From UBA1227 sp045599345 (GTDB taxonomy: Bacteria > Bacillota > Clostridia > Oscillospirales > Acutalibacteraceae), in the NCBI GenBank assembly GCA_045599345.1, contig JAZRVV010000027.1:1-40516 (forward strand): a stretch of 40,516 bases of DNA. Direction: 5' to 3'. This document shows, in pieces, positions 5,286 through 13,920 of this stretch; position 1 is the first letter of the stretch; the number at the start of each line of letters is the position of its first letter. The notes beneath the pieces were generated by a model that made no database searches, was not told the origin of the DNA, and was given only the letters and a program-made list of their open reading frames with translations. The translations under genes and the position numbers were made by a program.

Positions 5286-5445
5286 GAGCGTGATAGAGGC
5301 GCACCCAAGATTAGTACTACGGTTTAAGGCTGCCAAAGCTGCGTAGGAAAGGTGAGGGTGCCGAAGTGGACACGGTGGCATGTGTCTTGCTGGCAGTGTG
5401 GGAAATACCCACGGTGCTGTCGCAGAAATGCGGAGAGCTATCCCT
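5286..5445 (+). promoter_or_regulatory. lysine riboswitch (L box)
   Basis: The leader contains the conserved lysine-aptamer blocks GATAGAGGCGC, AGTA near 5313, AGGTGAGGGTGCCGAAG, TTGCTGGCAG, and GGAGAGCTATCCC at the closing P1 helix (GATAG/CTATC). Five helices radiate from the core as in B. subtilis lysC and Lactobacillus L boxes. It lies between the promoter and dapA, with a terminator hairpin after it. The 3' P1 bases TCCC (5441-5444) can pair with GGGA of the terminator, giving the usual switch: lysine stabilises P1 and lets the terminator form. Confidence 0.93.
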
Positions 5446-5475
5446 TGAATTGCATATTTATTATTATGTATTTTA

Positions 5476-5513
5476 GGGACAGTTGCATTTTTGTGACTGT
5501 CCCAATTTAATTT
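5476..5513 (+). terminator. lysine-riboswitch terminator (expression platform)
   Basis: GGGACAGTTGC (5476-5486) pairs with GTGACTGTCCC at its far end through G5493-C5503, an 11-bp stem including G-U pairs, around a 6-nt loop ATTTTT. It is followed by AATTTAATTT, a weak U tract. It is placed 37 nt before dapA. Confidence 0.85.
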
Positions 5514-5549
5514 ACATAATAATTTTCTTTTTATAAAGGAGTAAGGAAA

Positions 5550-6440
5550 ATGAAGAACACAGTTTTTAAAGGTGTAGCAACAGCTATAATCACACCAATG
5601 AACGAGGATGGCACCATTGACTATGAGAGCTTTGGCAGACTTATCGATTGGCAGATTGAGCAGGGCGTAAATGCTATTGTATCTGTAGGTACAACTGGTG
5701 AAGGCTCAACACTCGATGATGCTGAGCACAAGGAAGCTATGAAGTTCACAGTTGATAAGGTTGCTGGACGTGTTCCTGTAATTGCAGGTACTGGTTCTAA
5801 CGACACAGCTTATGCTATTCAACTTACAGAGTATGCATGCGAAATCGGCGCTGATGCTATGCTCCTTGTAACACCTTATTACAACAAGGCTACACAGGAG
5901 GGACTTTATCAGTCATTTAAGGTTATCGCTGAGCATTCAACCAAGCCTTGTATCCTTTATAACGTACCAGGCAGAACTGGTTGCAACTTGCTCCCAGCAA
6001 CTGTACTTAGACTTGCACAGGATGTTCCAAACATCGTTGCTGTTAAGGAAGCTTGTGGTAACCTCTCACAGGTAGCAGAACTCTGCGCACTCTGTGGAGA
6101 TATTATTGATGTATATTCAGGTAATGATGATCAGATTCTCCCTGTACTATCCCTCGGTGGTAGCGGTGTTATTTCAGTACTCTCTGATATCATGCCAGCA
6201 GAGACAGTTGAGATGTGTGAAGCTTTCTGGCGTGGCGACATGAAGAAGGCGCAGGATCTCCAGCTTGGTCTTTTACCACTTATCAATGCACTCTTTAGCG
6301 AAGTAAACCCAATCCCTGTTAAGGCTGCTTGTGCTGCTATGGGATATGGAGCAAACGCACTTCGCCTTCCACTTACTCCAATGAACAAAGACAAGGAAAA
6401 GGTTCTTCTCGATTTAATGCGCGAACAGAACCTTATCTAA
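5550..6440 (+). CDS. dapA: 4-hydroxy-tetrahydrodipicolinate synthase
   Basis: A 296-residue cytosolic TIM-barrel aldolase that condenses pyruvate with aspartate semialdehyde, the first committed step of lysine synthesis. Visible active-site elements are T48-T49 in VGTTGEGSTL, Y110/Y111 in TPYYNK, Y137 and R142 in LYNVPGRTG, and the Schiff-base lysine K166 in VAVKEA. The length is standard. The ATG has the site AAAGGAG. It is the first gene of a four-gene operon placed behind a lysine riboswitch, so end-product control acts on transcription. Confidence 0.97.
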   Translation: MKNTVFKGVATAIITPMNEDGTIDYESFGRLIDWQIEQGVNAIVSVGTTGEGSTLDDAEHKEAMKFTVDKVAGRVPVIAGTGSNDTAYAIQLTEYACEIGADAMLLVTPYYNKATQEGLYQSFKVIAEHSTKPCILYNVPGRTGCNLLPATVLRLAQDVPNIVAVKEACGNLSQVAELCALCGDIIDVYSGNDDQILPVLSLGGSGVISVLSDIMPAETVEMCEAFWRGDMKKAQDLQLGLLPLINALFSEVNPIPVKAACAAMGYGANALRLPLTPMNKDKEKVLLDLMREQNLI

Positions 6441-6450
6441 GGTGATATAA

Positions 6451-7197
6451 ATGAAAGTATTACTTGTTGGCCTCTGTGGCCATATGGGACAAAATGTTAT
6501 AAATGTGATTAATACTGGCAAGTTCGATTGCGAACTTGTGGCCGGTGTTGATCCGTTTGCAAAAGGCGACGAGTGCGTGCCATGCGCAACGTCATTTGCG
6601 GATGCAAAGGCGGACGTTGATATCATCGTCGACTTTTCGCACCACTCAATGACAGTGGAGATGACAAAGTTTGCGGTAGCAAATGGCTTGCCACTCCTCA
6701 TTGCCACAACCGGCCAGACAGAGGACGAACTTGCTGCAATTGATGCGGCAGCAAAGTCTATACCAGTTTTCTTTGCAGGAAACTATTCGATTGGTATTGC
6801 ACTCCTTTGCGAAATGGCAAAGAAAACTGCATCAGTATTTCCAGATGCAAACATTGAAATAGTTGAAACACACCACAATCGCAAGATTGATGCGCCTTCA
6901 GGCACCGCTCTAGCGCTCTTTAACGCTATTAAAGAATCTAGACCTCAAGCTACAGCTAATATGGGTAGAAGCGGTCAGATGAAGCGCACAGAGGACGAGA
7001 TTGGTATTCAGTCTATCCGTCTTGGTGACATCGTTGGTATTCATGAAGTGATTATCAGCACTGGTGCTGAAACAATTACTCTAAAGCACGAGGCGCACAG
7101 CCGTGCACTCTTTGCTGAGGGTGCACTTGTTGCAGCTTCTTTCCTTGTTGGTAAACCAGCAGGACTCTATAAAATGACAGATATGGTTAAGTTTTAA
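6451..7197 (+). CDS. dapB: 4-hydroxy-tetrahydrodipicolinate reductase
   Basis: A 248-residue NAD(P)H-dependent reductase acting directly after DapA. The dinucleotide-binding start is VGLCGHMGQ, a variant of the usual GxxGxMG. The substrate-binding and catalytic block ETHHNRKIDAPSGTAL gives the proton donor H141 and K145. DFSHHSMT and ATTGQTEDEL are the other family blocks. The length is slightly short of E. coli DapB (273) but normal for Firmicutes. It begins 10 bp after dapA with AAGGTGAT as ribosome site. Confidence 0.96.
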   Translation: MKVLLVGLCGHMGQNVINVINTGKFDCELVAGVDPFAKGDECVPCATSFADAKADVDIIVDFSHHSMTVEMTKFAVANGLPLLIATTGQTEDELAAIDAAAKSIPVFFAGNYSIGIALLCEMAKKTASVFPDANIEIVETHHNRKIDAPSGTALALFNAIKESRPQATANMGRSGQMKRTEDEIGIQSIRLGDIVGIHEVIISTGAETITLKHEAHSRALFAEGALVAASFLVGKPAGLYKMTDMVKF

Positions 7198-7206
7198 GGT
7201 GAGATA

Positions 7207-8184
7207 ATGAAAATAGCACTTTATGGTTACGGCAACCTCGCTCGTGGTATTGAGTGTGCCGTATTACAAAATCCAGATACAGAACTTGTTGGCGTGTTCT
7301 CACGTCGTGACCCAGCAAGTGTAACAACACTTACTGGTGTACCTGTTTATCCAGTTAGTTCTGTTATAGATTTTGAGGATAAAATAGATGTACTCATAAT
7401 CTGTGGCGGTTCTGCAACAGATTTGCCACGTATGACGCCATCCCTTGCAGAGCATTTCAACGTAGTTGATAGCTTTGATACACATGCTTCAATTCCATCA
7501 CATTTTGACAATGTAAATGCTGCGGCGAAGGAGTCAGGACACTTGGCTTTGATTTCCGCAGGTTGGGACCCAGGCATGTTCTCACTAAGCAGGCTCTATG
7601 CGTCCGCAATATTGCCTGAGGGCGCTGATTATACGTTTTGGGGCCGTGGTGTAAGCCAAGGTCATTCTGACGCTATTCGCCGCATAGAGGGCGTTTTAGA
7701 CGCACGTCAGTACACAGTGCCAATCGAGGACGCTATGCAGCGTGTTCGTGCTGGCTCAAATCCAGAGCTTACAACAAGAGAAAAGCACCTTCGTGAGTGC
7801 TACGTAGTAGCAGCAGAAGGCGCTGATAAAGCAAGAATAGAAAATGAAATTAAGACAATGCCTAACTACTTTGCTGACTATGATACAACAGTAACATTTA
7901 TCTCAGCAGAGGAGATGAAGGCAAATCACAGTGAGTTGCCACACGGCGGTTCTGTTATTAGAACTGGTGTTACAGGCATAAACCGTGAGCATACTCACGT
8001 TATAGAATACAGTTTGAAACTTGATTCAAACCCAGAATTTACTGGTTCTGCACTTCTTGCTTTTGCAAGAGCAGTATCACGTAAACATGCAAAAGGAGAG
8101 ACAGGATGCATCACAGTATTTGATATTGCACCAGCTGAGCTCTCACCGCTTTCTGGTAAAGAACTTCGTGCACACGTACTTTAA
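7207..8184 (+). CDS. ddh: meso-diaminopimelate D-dehydrogenase
   Basis: A 325-residue NADPH-dependent enzyme that converts tetrahydrodipicolinate, ammonia and NADPH directly to meso-diaminopimelate, bypassing the acylated intermediates of the DapD/E/F branches. The N-terminal Rossmann motif is GYGNLARGIE. The family blocks SAGWDPGMFS, WGRGVSQGHSDAIRRI and the C-terminal TGSALLAFARAV are clear. It starts 9 bp after dapB with AAGGTGAG. Its presence in the operon, with no dapD, dapE or dapF here, shows the organism uses the one-step dehydrogenase route for both lysine and peptidoglycan. Confidence 0.96.
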   Translation: MKIALYGYGNLARGIECAVLQNPDTELVGVFSRRDPASVTTLTGVPVYPVSSVIDFEDKIDVLIICGGSATDLPRMTPSLAEHFNVVDSFDTHASIPSHFDNVNAAAKESGHLALISAGWDPGMFSLSRLYASAILPEGADYTFWGRGVSQGHSDAIRRIEGVLDARQYTVPIEDAMQRVRAGSNPELTTREKHLRECYVVAAEGADKARIENEIKTMPNYFADYDTTVTFISAEEMKANHSELPHGGSVIRTGVTGINREHTHVIEYSLKLDSNPEFTGSALLAFARAVSRKHAKGETGCITVFDIAPAELSPLSGKELRAHVL

Positions 8185-8199
8185 TTTAAGGAGAAACGT

Positions 8200-9498
8200 A
8201 TGATTTGTAGCAATCTCTCTGTATCTTTTGATGGCCATCTTCTTTTTGCTGGCCAGGATACAGTCTCACTTGCAAAAGAATATGGCACACCGCTTTATCT
8301 TATGGATGAAGCGCGCATTCGCGAGCGTTGCCGCACATATCTCGACGCTGTAAATGAGGCTTTTGCTGGCAACGCCAAGGTGCTCTATGCATCAAAAGCC
8401 GCTTCCTTTAAGCGCATCTATGAAATAATGCGCGAGGAAGGCATGGGTACAGACGTCGTATCTATGGGCGAGATTTACACAGCGAAGCGCGCTGGCTTTG
8501 ATCTCTCAAAGGCGTATTTCCACTCTAACAACAAGACAGATGAAGACGTTGCTTATGCTATGGAAAATGGCGTAGGACACTTTGTAGTCGACAATGCAGA
8601 GGAACTCTATGCTATTGAGCGTGAGGCTGAGAAAAGGGGAATAGAGCAGGCTGTTTTACTTCGTTTGACACCTGGTATTGACCCACATACATATGCTGCA
8701 ATATCAACTGGTAAAGTAGATTCAAAGTTTGGCTCAGCAATTGAAACTGGCCAGGCACTTGAAATTACTAAAATTGCGCTTTCTCTTTCGCATGTGAAAC
8801 TTTTGGGCTTCCATTGCCACGTTGGTTCACAGGTATTTGATTCGGATGTTTATATCCGTGCATCAAGTGTAATGCTTCAGTTTATTTCAACTGTAAAAGA
8901 TGAATTAGGCTTTGAAGCAGTAGAACTTGATATCGGTGGTGGATATGGTGTTCGCTACACAGAGGATGACCCTACAATAGATATCCGTGCTAACATTTTT
9001 GAAGTTGCAAAGCACATGCAAAAATGTGCCGACGAGCTTGGCATTACAATGCCTTGTGTATGCTTTGAACCAGGCCGTAGCATTGTAGCTGATGCAGGCC
9101 TCACACTCTATACAGTAGGCACAATTAAGGATATTCCTGGCTACAAGACCTATGTCTCTGTAGATGGCGGTATGACAGATAACATTAGACACGCCCTCTA
9201 TGGTGCTCCATACACATTCTTGGCTGCTGATAATATGTCAGCAGAGTGTGACATGGAATGTTCCGTAGTTGGCCGCTGCTGCGAAAGCGGAGATATTGTT
9301 GGTGAGAATGTTAAACTCCCACGTGAGACAAAGAGGGGAACAATCCTTGCCTGTCTCACAACAGGCGCATATCATTACTCTATGGCATCAAATTATAACC
9401 GTGTGCCAAAGCCACCAGTTGTAATGCTTGATGAGGGCAAGAGCTATGTCGCTGTTAAGCGAGAAACGCCAGAGGATGTAGCATCTCTTGATGTATAA
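8200..9498 (+). CDS. lysA: diaminopimelate decarboxylase
   Basis: A 432-residue PLP enzyme, fold type III, that makes lysine from meso-diaminopimelate. K66 in LYASKA forms the aldimine. H205 lies in GFHCHVGSQ, the glycine loop is ELDIGGGYG, the phosphate and substrate block is EPGRS, and C361-E362 in GRCCESGD is contributed across the dimer. The length matches the family. It follows ddh by 15 bp with AAGGAGAA as ribosome site and is the last gene of the riboswitch-controlled operon. Confidence 0.96.
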   Translation: MICSNLSVSFDGHLLFAGQDTVSLAKEYGTPLYLMDEARIRERCRTYLDAVNEAFAGNAKVLYASKAASFKRIYEIMREEGMGTDVVSMGEIYTAKRAGFDLSKAYFHSNNKTDEDVAYAMENGVGHFVVDNAEELYAIEREAEKRGIEQAVLLRLTPGIDPHTYAAISTGKVDSKFGSAIETGQALEITKIALSLSHVKLLGFHCHVGSQVFDSDVYIRASSVMLQFISTVKDELGFEAVELDIGGGYGVRYTEDDPTIDIRANIFEVAKHMQKCADELGITMPCVCFEPGRSIVADAGLTLYTVGTIKDIPGYKTYVSVDGGMTDNIRHALYGAPYTFLAADNMSAECDMECSVVGRCCESGDIVGENVKLPRETKRGTILACLTTGAYHYSMASNYNRVPKPPVVMLDEGKSYVAVKRETPEDVASLDV

Positions 9499-9502
9499 AA
9501 AG

Positions 9503-9534
9503 AGGACATCAGTCGTTTGACTGATGTCCTTTTT
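9503..9534. terminator. bidirectional terminator between lysA and the convergent gene
   Basis: A 12-bp perfect stem AGGACATCAGTC/GACTGATGTCCT with loop GTTT, T run on the right and A run on the left (9497-9501), so it can stop transcription from both sides. It ends 2 nt before the stop of the minus-strand gene. Confidence 0.93.
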
Positions 9535-9535
9535 G

Positions 9536-10033
9536 TTATCTTACTTTGTTGTGACTATGTGAATAGATCTCTAAAATCTCTGCGTATATTGCTGCATCGT
9601 TTGCAAGGTCTGGATTTGCTTCAATGAACTTTGTAGCAAATTCCTCTTTGCTGTAGTCTATGTAGAATGTACGGGAAAGGTGCTTCATCTTGAGGTCCTT
9701 GTCACCGTACTTCCAAACTGATTTATATTCCTTCTTGGCACGTCCGAATGCCTTCTGAGGATGTTTGAAAACTACTTGACCAGCCTCGTTGATGCCAAGC
9801 TCAAGCTTGTCAGCCTTCTTTGATGATTGTAATGCATCGTATGTCTGCTGGCTTACAAGTGCCATAGCTGGGTTATAATCAGCAACTGCCTTAGTGTCAT
9901 TTGGTACGTTGTAGTAAGGCATAAGTACGCCAAAGAATAACCAAAGCATAACAGCGATAATAGCGATAGCAACAACTATAAGTCCTGCAATAGCGCCGCC
10001 TGCGATTTTGAGATACTTCTTAATTTTATCCAT
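9536..10033 (-). CDS. membrane-anchored protein of unknown function
   Basis: A 165-residue protein starting at MDKIKKYLK, chosen because AGGAGG lies at a proper distance (10040-10045) before that ATG; an upstream in-frame ATG at 10048 lacks this. A basic N-terminus is followed by one hydrophobic helix (about residues 12-38, GGAIAGLIVVAIAIIAVMLWLFFG). The remaining 125 residues are charged and presumably outside the membrane (MSD N-in topology by the positive-inside rule). I do not recognise the family. It is monocistronic and divergent from pepD. Confidence 0.8.
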   Translation of the reverse strand: MDKIKKYLKIAGGAIAGLIVVAIAIIAVMLWLFFGVLMPYYNVPNDTKAVADYNPAMALVSQQTYDALQSSKKADKLELGINEAGQVVFKHPQKAFGRAKKEYKSVWKYGDKDLKMKHLSRTFYIDYSKEEFATKFIEANPDLANDAAIYAEILEIYSHSHNKVR

Positions 10034-10061
10034 ACGTATCCTCCTCAAAATGTATGAAGTT

Positions 10062-10109
10062 ATTTTAACATAAAATATATATTAAATAAAGTATATTTTA
10101 TGCTATAAT
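10062..10109. promoter_or_regulatory. divergent extended -10 promoters of pepD and the membrane protein gene
   Basis: On the plus strand TGC-TATAAT (10101-10109) is an extended -10 with no good -35 at 17 bp. On the minus strand TGT-TAAAAT (10070-10062) is also an extended -10. The two promoters share a very AT-rich stretch. Confidence 0.65.
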
Positions 10110-10136
10110 GCTTTATTGTAGATGGAGGTGTTACTG

Positions 10137-11594
10137 ATGCTTGAAAAAGTTCTATCTTACTTTGAACAACTCGCAAAAATACCACATGGTTCTGGTAATA
10201 CAAAGGCGACAAGTGATTATTGTGTTAATTTTGCTAAGGATCACTCTTTGGAATATTATCAGGACGATTCAAATAATGTAATCATCTATAAAAAGGCGAG
10301 CGAAGGCTTTGAAAATCGCGAGCCAATTATGTTTCAGGGACACCTTGATATGGTCTGTGAAAAGGAACAGGGCATAGATTTTGATTTCTTAAAGGATAGT
10401 TTAGACCTTGTGATTGAGGATAACTACCTTTCGGCTAAAGGAACGACACTTGGTGGCGACGATGGTATAGCTGTCGCCATGTGTCTTGCTATCCTAGATA
10501 GCGATGTGAAACATCCTGCTCTCGAGGTCGTGTTCACGACAGATGAGGAGATAGGGATGTTTGGTGCGCAAGCACTTGATTGCAGCCGCCTTCAGAGTCG
10601 CCGCCTTCTCAATATCGATTCCGAGGAGGAAGGCGTGCTGACAGTTGGCTGCGCAGGCGGTGCTCGCGCAGAGCTACTTTTGCCACTCAAACCTCACTAT
10701 ATTCCAAATAATGGCAATATAGATGAGGACTGCTTTAGGGTAACAGTAACTGGTCTTATCGGTGGACATTCTGGCGCTGAAATTGATAAGGGAAGGCTAA
10801 ATTCCAACGTAGTTATGGGAGAATTTTTGCTTTTCCTTCTTGATAATGACTACCATGTTCGTTTGATTGATGTCAAAGGTGGCAATGCCGATAACGTCAT
10901 TCCAAGTGAGACGGTAGCAACAATCTTTGCAACTTATGAGGGCGATTTTTTTGTTGCAAAGGACCTCCAGTTCTTGGCACAGGAGTTTACACTTGATACA
11001 GTGGTTAGAACTGATCCAGACCTCATAGTTGCAGTGGAACCTGTTAATGTTCCAGATGATGATAACCTCACAATGATGCTTGGCACAGTTGATTCTGAGC
11101 GAATTATTGAGATATTATCATCTGCGCCAAATGGAATTATGGCTATGTCTTCTGACATACCTAATATGGTTGAGACATCACTAAACCTTGGCAGAGTATT
11201 TGTCGATAACGAATATATGCACGCCGGTTTCCTTGTACGCTCAAGTGTAGAGGCAGAGAAGCAAAAGCTTCTTGCACGGCTTGAGACACTTGCGTCAAAT
11301 TATGGCGGCAAGGTCGTTGTTGATGGCGTTTATCCTGCTTGGGAATATGTGCGCGACAGCGCTTTTCGAGATGGCGTTATAAGTGTTTATCGCAATCTCT
11401 ACAAGCGTGATCCACAGGTCCTCACAATCCATGCTGGCCTCGAGTGCGGTATTTTGCAAGGCAAAATGCCAGGCCTCGATGCCATCTCTATCGGACCTAA
11501 CATTCTTGATATACATTCGCCGAGCGAGAGGCTCGACCTTCGCTCGACTGAGCGTACAATCAATTTAGTACTTAAGATTTTGGAGACCCTTTAA
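10137..11594 (+). CDS. pepD: aminoacyl-histidine dipeptidase (PepD, M20 family)
   Basis: A 485-residue cytosolic metallopeptidase that releases C-terminal residues from dipeptides such as Xaa-His. The ATG at 10137 is preferred over that at 10122, because the upstream ATG lies inside the ribosome site GGAGGTG. Zinc-site residues visible are H69 and D71 in QGHLDMV, D108 in LGGDDGI, E137-E138 in TDEEIG, and the later GGHSGAEI block. The length matches PepD of enteric bacteria. Its stop overlaps the start of the following exporter gene by one base, so the pair is coupled. Confidence 0.93.
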   Translation: MLEKVLSYFEQLAKIPHGSGNTKATSDYCVNFAKDHSLEYYQDDSNNVIIYKKASEGFENREPIMFQGHLDMVCEKEQGIDFDFLKDSLDLVIEDNYLSAKGTTLGGDDGIAVAMCLAILDSDVKHPALEVVFTTDEEIGMFGAQALDCSRLQSRRLLNIDSEEEGVLTVGCAGGARAELLLPLKPHYIPNNGNIDEDCFRVTVTGLIGGHSGAEIDKGRLNSNVVMGEFLLFLLDNDYHVRLIDVKGGNADNVIPSETVATIFATYEGDFFVAKDLQFLAQEFTLDTVVRTDPDLIVAVEPVNVPDDDNLTMMLGTVDSERIIEILSSAPNGIMAMSSDIPNMVETSLNLGRVFVDNEYMHAGFLVRSSVEAEKQKLLARLETLASNYGGKVVVDGVYPAWEYVRDSAFRDGVISVYRNLYKRDPQVLTIHAGLECGILQGKMPGLDAISIGPNILDIHSPSERLDLRSTERTINLVLKILETL

Positions 11595-12481
11595 TGAAGG
11601 ATAAAAAACAGCTACTTGAACACTTCTTGGCGTTCTTTACAATTTTTATTTGGGCATTGACATTCCTATGTACCAAGGCGTTGATGGATGTCTTTACCAA
11701 CCTTGAAATCCTATTTTTAAGATATGCACTAGCATACGTTTGTATCTGGCTTATCTATCCAAAAAAGCCAGAAAAGATAGGACTTAAATATGAATTGCTA
11801 ATTGTCCTTGCATCCATCTGTGGTACAAGTTATTACCAGTATATGGAAAACCTAAGTGTCAAATTCACGACACCGGCAAGTGTTTCTTTTATCACTGCAA
11901 TGGCGCCACTTTTCACTGCAATTTTCTCGACAATAATCCTCAAAACCAAGCTTACAAAAGAGACAATAATCGGTATGATTATTTCAATAATTGGTGTTGG
12001 ATTTGTGTCCTTTGGTGATTCGCGTATCCTTGATACAGGACTTAAAGGCGACATCATTATTTTCTGTACAGTATGGATGTGGGCTATCTATACAATACTT
12101 GTTAAAATCCTTGCAGATAGGGGAATCAAGGGATTTGCTGTAACCCGTAGGCTGTTCTTTTATTCGCTACTTGAAATGGCAATTCCTCTAATCTTGAAAG
12201 CTGATTTCTCAAGGGAGAAATTTACGCTTCCAACAATTGCAGGCATTGTTTATCTTGGCCTTTTTGCATCGGCAGTTTGTTTTTATACATGGAACAGGGC
12301 GGCAGAACGCCTTGGCCCTGTAACAACTGCCAAGTACCTTTTTATCATGCCTGCAATAACACTTATTGCTCAGGTCATTGTTAAAATGTCGGCGCTTAGT
12401 GTCCCAGCAGTATTTGGTATGGCACTCATTCTTTTGGGACTCTATGTATCTGAGAAAAGGGTAAGTGCAAATAATAATTGA
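11594..12481 (+). CDS. EamA/DMT-superfamily transporter
   Basis: A 295-residue membrane protein with about ten hydrophobic helices arranged as two EamA repeats. The first contains TIFIWALTFLCTKALMD, and each repeat ends in a long helix followed by a Lys/Arg-rich loop, for example ILKTKLTKET and YVSEKRV at the C-terminus. Members export amino acids or related metabolites; the substrate is not readable here. It starts inside the pepD stop codon (TAATG), so it may export products of peptide breakdown; that link is inference. Confidence 0.88.
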   Translation: MKDKKQLLEHFLAFFTIFIWALTFLCTKALMDVFTNLEILFLRYALAYVCIWLIYPKKPEKIGLKYELLIVLASICGTSYYQYMENLSVKFTTPASVSFITAMAPLFTAIFSTIILKTKLTKETIIGMIISIIGVGFVSFGDSRILDTGLKGDIIIFCTVWMWAIYTILVKILADRGIKGFAVTRRLFFYSLLEMAIPLILKADFSREKFTLPTIAGIVYLGLFASAVCFYTWNRAAERLGPVTTAKYLFIMPAITLIAQVIVKMSALSVPAVFGMALILLGLYVSEKRVSANNN

Positions 12482-12506
12482 CATTTATTAATAATATTAA
12501 TAAAAT
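12478..12506 (+). promoter_or_regulatory. promoter of the synthase-like / acyl-CoA synthetase operon
   Basis: TTGACA (12478-12483) and TAAAAT (12501-12506) are spaced by 17 bp, near consensus, in an AT-rich gap. The -35 overlaps the stop codon of the exporter gene. The following leader is short, and I see no regulatory hairpin in it. Confidence 0.85.
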
Positions 12507-12544
12507 TTAATATTATTTCTTAAATATTTAAGGAGAGTTTTATT

Positions 12545-13918
12545 ATGAGAAAAATTCATTTAACTGATGTAACAATCAGCAAAACAGAAGGACTTAGTTT
12601 CAAAGACAAGGTAGAGATGGCGAAGATTATGGACAAACTTAACTTCGCTTGTGTTGATCTGCCTATAATCACTAATGTTCAGACTGATTCTCTACTAAAT
12701 AAAACTCTCGCTACTACATTAAAGGAAGCACGCCTTTGCGCAAATGCAACAGATGATGTTGATGCCGCATGGGAGTCAATTAAGAATGCCAAGAGACCTA
12801 TCCTTAAGGTTTCACTTCCAACAAGCACTGTTCAGATGGAATACCACAGCCATGTAAAACCTCAAAAGATGATTGAGATTATTGACGCTAAGGTAAAGGC
12901 TTGTAAGGAAAAGACAGTAAATGTTGAATTCGAAGCACTTGATGCTACAAGAGCTGAATTTGACTTTTTAAAGAACGCAATTGCAACAGCAATTGCTGCT
13001 GGTGCAACTAAAATCACTGTATGTGATACAGAGGGCAGGATGATGCCTGATGAGTTTGGCGAGTTTATAGCAAAGCTCATCGCAGAATTTAATGATGCAG
13101 AAGGCGTTATATTTGCAGTATCTGTTGTAAATACATTGGGACTTGCTACAGCTTGTGCTTTCGCAGCAATCAAGGCTGGAGCAGATGAAATTAAAACAGA
13201 CACAAGCGAAATCGAGAGCATCGTAGATGTTATCGATAAGCGTGGTGCTGACCTTGGAATCTCTTCATCAATCAAGAGCAACAAGCTCAAGACTGGATTT
13301 AAAAATATCAAGGTAGAAAAGCAAAACGGCGAAGCAAAGGAAATTGCAAAGCCAAATATTGACGTAAGTAACGTTGACTTTACTCTTTCAGAAGATGACA
13401 CACAGGAAACTGTAATTAAGGCTGCAAAGACATTGGGATACAATCTCACAGAGACAGAGGAAAACAATGTATATGCTGCATTTAAGCGTGTTGCAGCAAA
13501 GAAGTCAGTTGTTGATTCTAAGGAACTTGATGTTATCATCGCAACTTCTGCTTTTACAGCACCTGCAACTTATGAGCTTGTAAACTATGTAATCAACTGT
13601 GGCAACATTATCAAGGCTACAGCAAATATTACACTCAAGTACAACGGTGAGGAGCTTGAAGGCGTTGCAACAGGCGACGGCCCAATCGATGCATCCTTTA
13701 CTGCAATTAACCAAATAGTAGGTCACGAGTATGAACTTGATGATTTCCAAATCCTTACTGCATCAGTGGGCAGTGAGGCAGCAGGTCGCGCTGTAATTAA
13801 GCTCCGTGCAGACAGCGGTAAGCTCTATGCTAGTGATGGCATTTCAACTGATATCATTGGCGCGTCAATTCATGCTTATGTTGACGCTATCAATAAAATT
13901 GTTTACGAGGAGGCATAA
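12545..13918 (+). CDS. isopropylmalate synthase-like protein without metal ligands (pseudoenzyme candidate)
   Basis: A 457-residue protein with the layout of LeuA: an HMGL-like TIM barrel (about 1-270) and a C-terminal LeuA allosteric domain (about 325-457, with TASVGSEAAGRAVIKLRADS and GISTDIIGASIHAYVDAINK). The barrel keeps VEFEALDATRAEF and ITVCDTEGRMMPDEF. However, the N-terminal DTTLRDGEQ is replaced by DVTISKTEG (S12, K13 for Arg and the metal Asp), and the HxH metal motif HTHDDLGLA is replaced by SVVNTLGLA (S193, V195). It therefore cannot bind the catalytic metal in the usual way. RBS AAGGAGAG. Its stop is 2 bp before the next gene. Ligand sensing, or a new reaction, is inference. Confidence 0.82.
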   Translation: MRKIHLTDVTISKTEGLSFKDKVEMAKIMDKLNFACVDLPIITNVQTDSLLNKTLATTLKEARLCANATDDVDAAWESIKNAKRPILKVSLPTSTVQMEYHSHVKPQKMIEIIDAKVKACKEKTVNVEFEALDATRAEFDFLKNAIATAIAAGATKITVCDTEGRMMPDEFGEFIAKLIAEFNDAEGVIFAVSVVNTLGLATACAFAAIKAGADEIKTDTSEIESIVDVIDKRGADLGISSSIKSNKLKTGFKNIKVEKQNGEAKEIAKPNIDVSNVDFTLSEDDTQETVIKAAKTLGYNLTETEENNVYAAFKRVAAKKSVVDSKELDVIIATSAFTAPATYELVNYVINCGNIIKATANITLKYNGEELEGVATGDGPIDASFTAINQIVGHEYELDDFQILTASVGSEAAGRAVIKLRADSGKLYASDGISTDIIGASIHAYVDAINKIVYEEA

Positions 13919-13920
13919 CC

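Noticed and set aside
5149..5346. 65-codon open frame between the CPCC gene and dapA
   Set aside because: It runs through the small-RNA element, two promoters and the start of the lysine riboswitch, and has no ribosome site.
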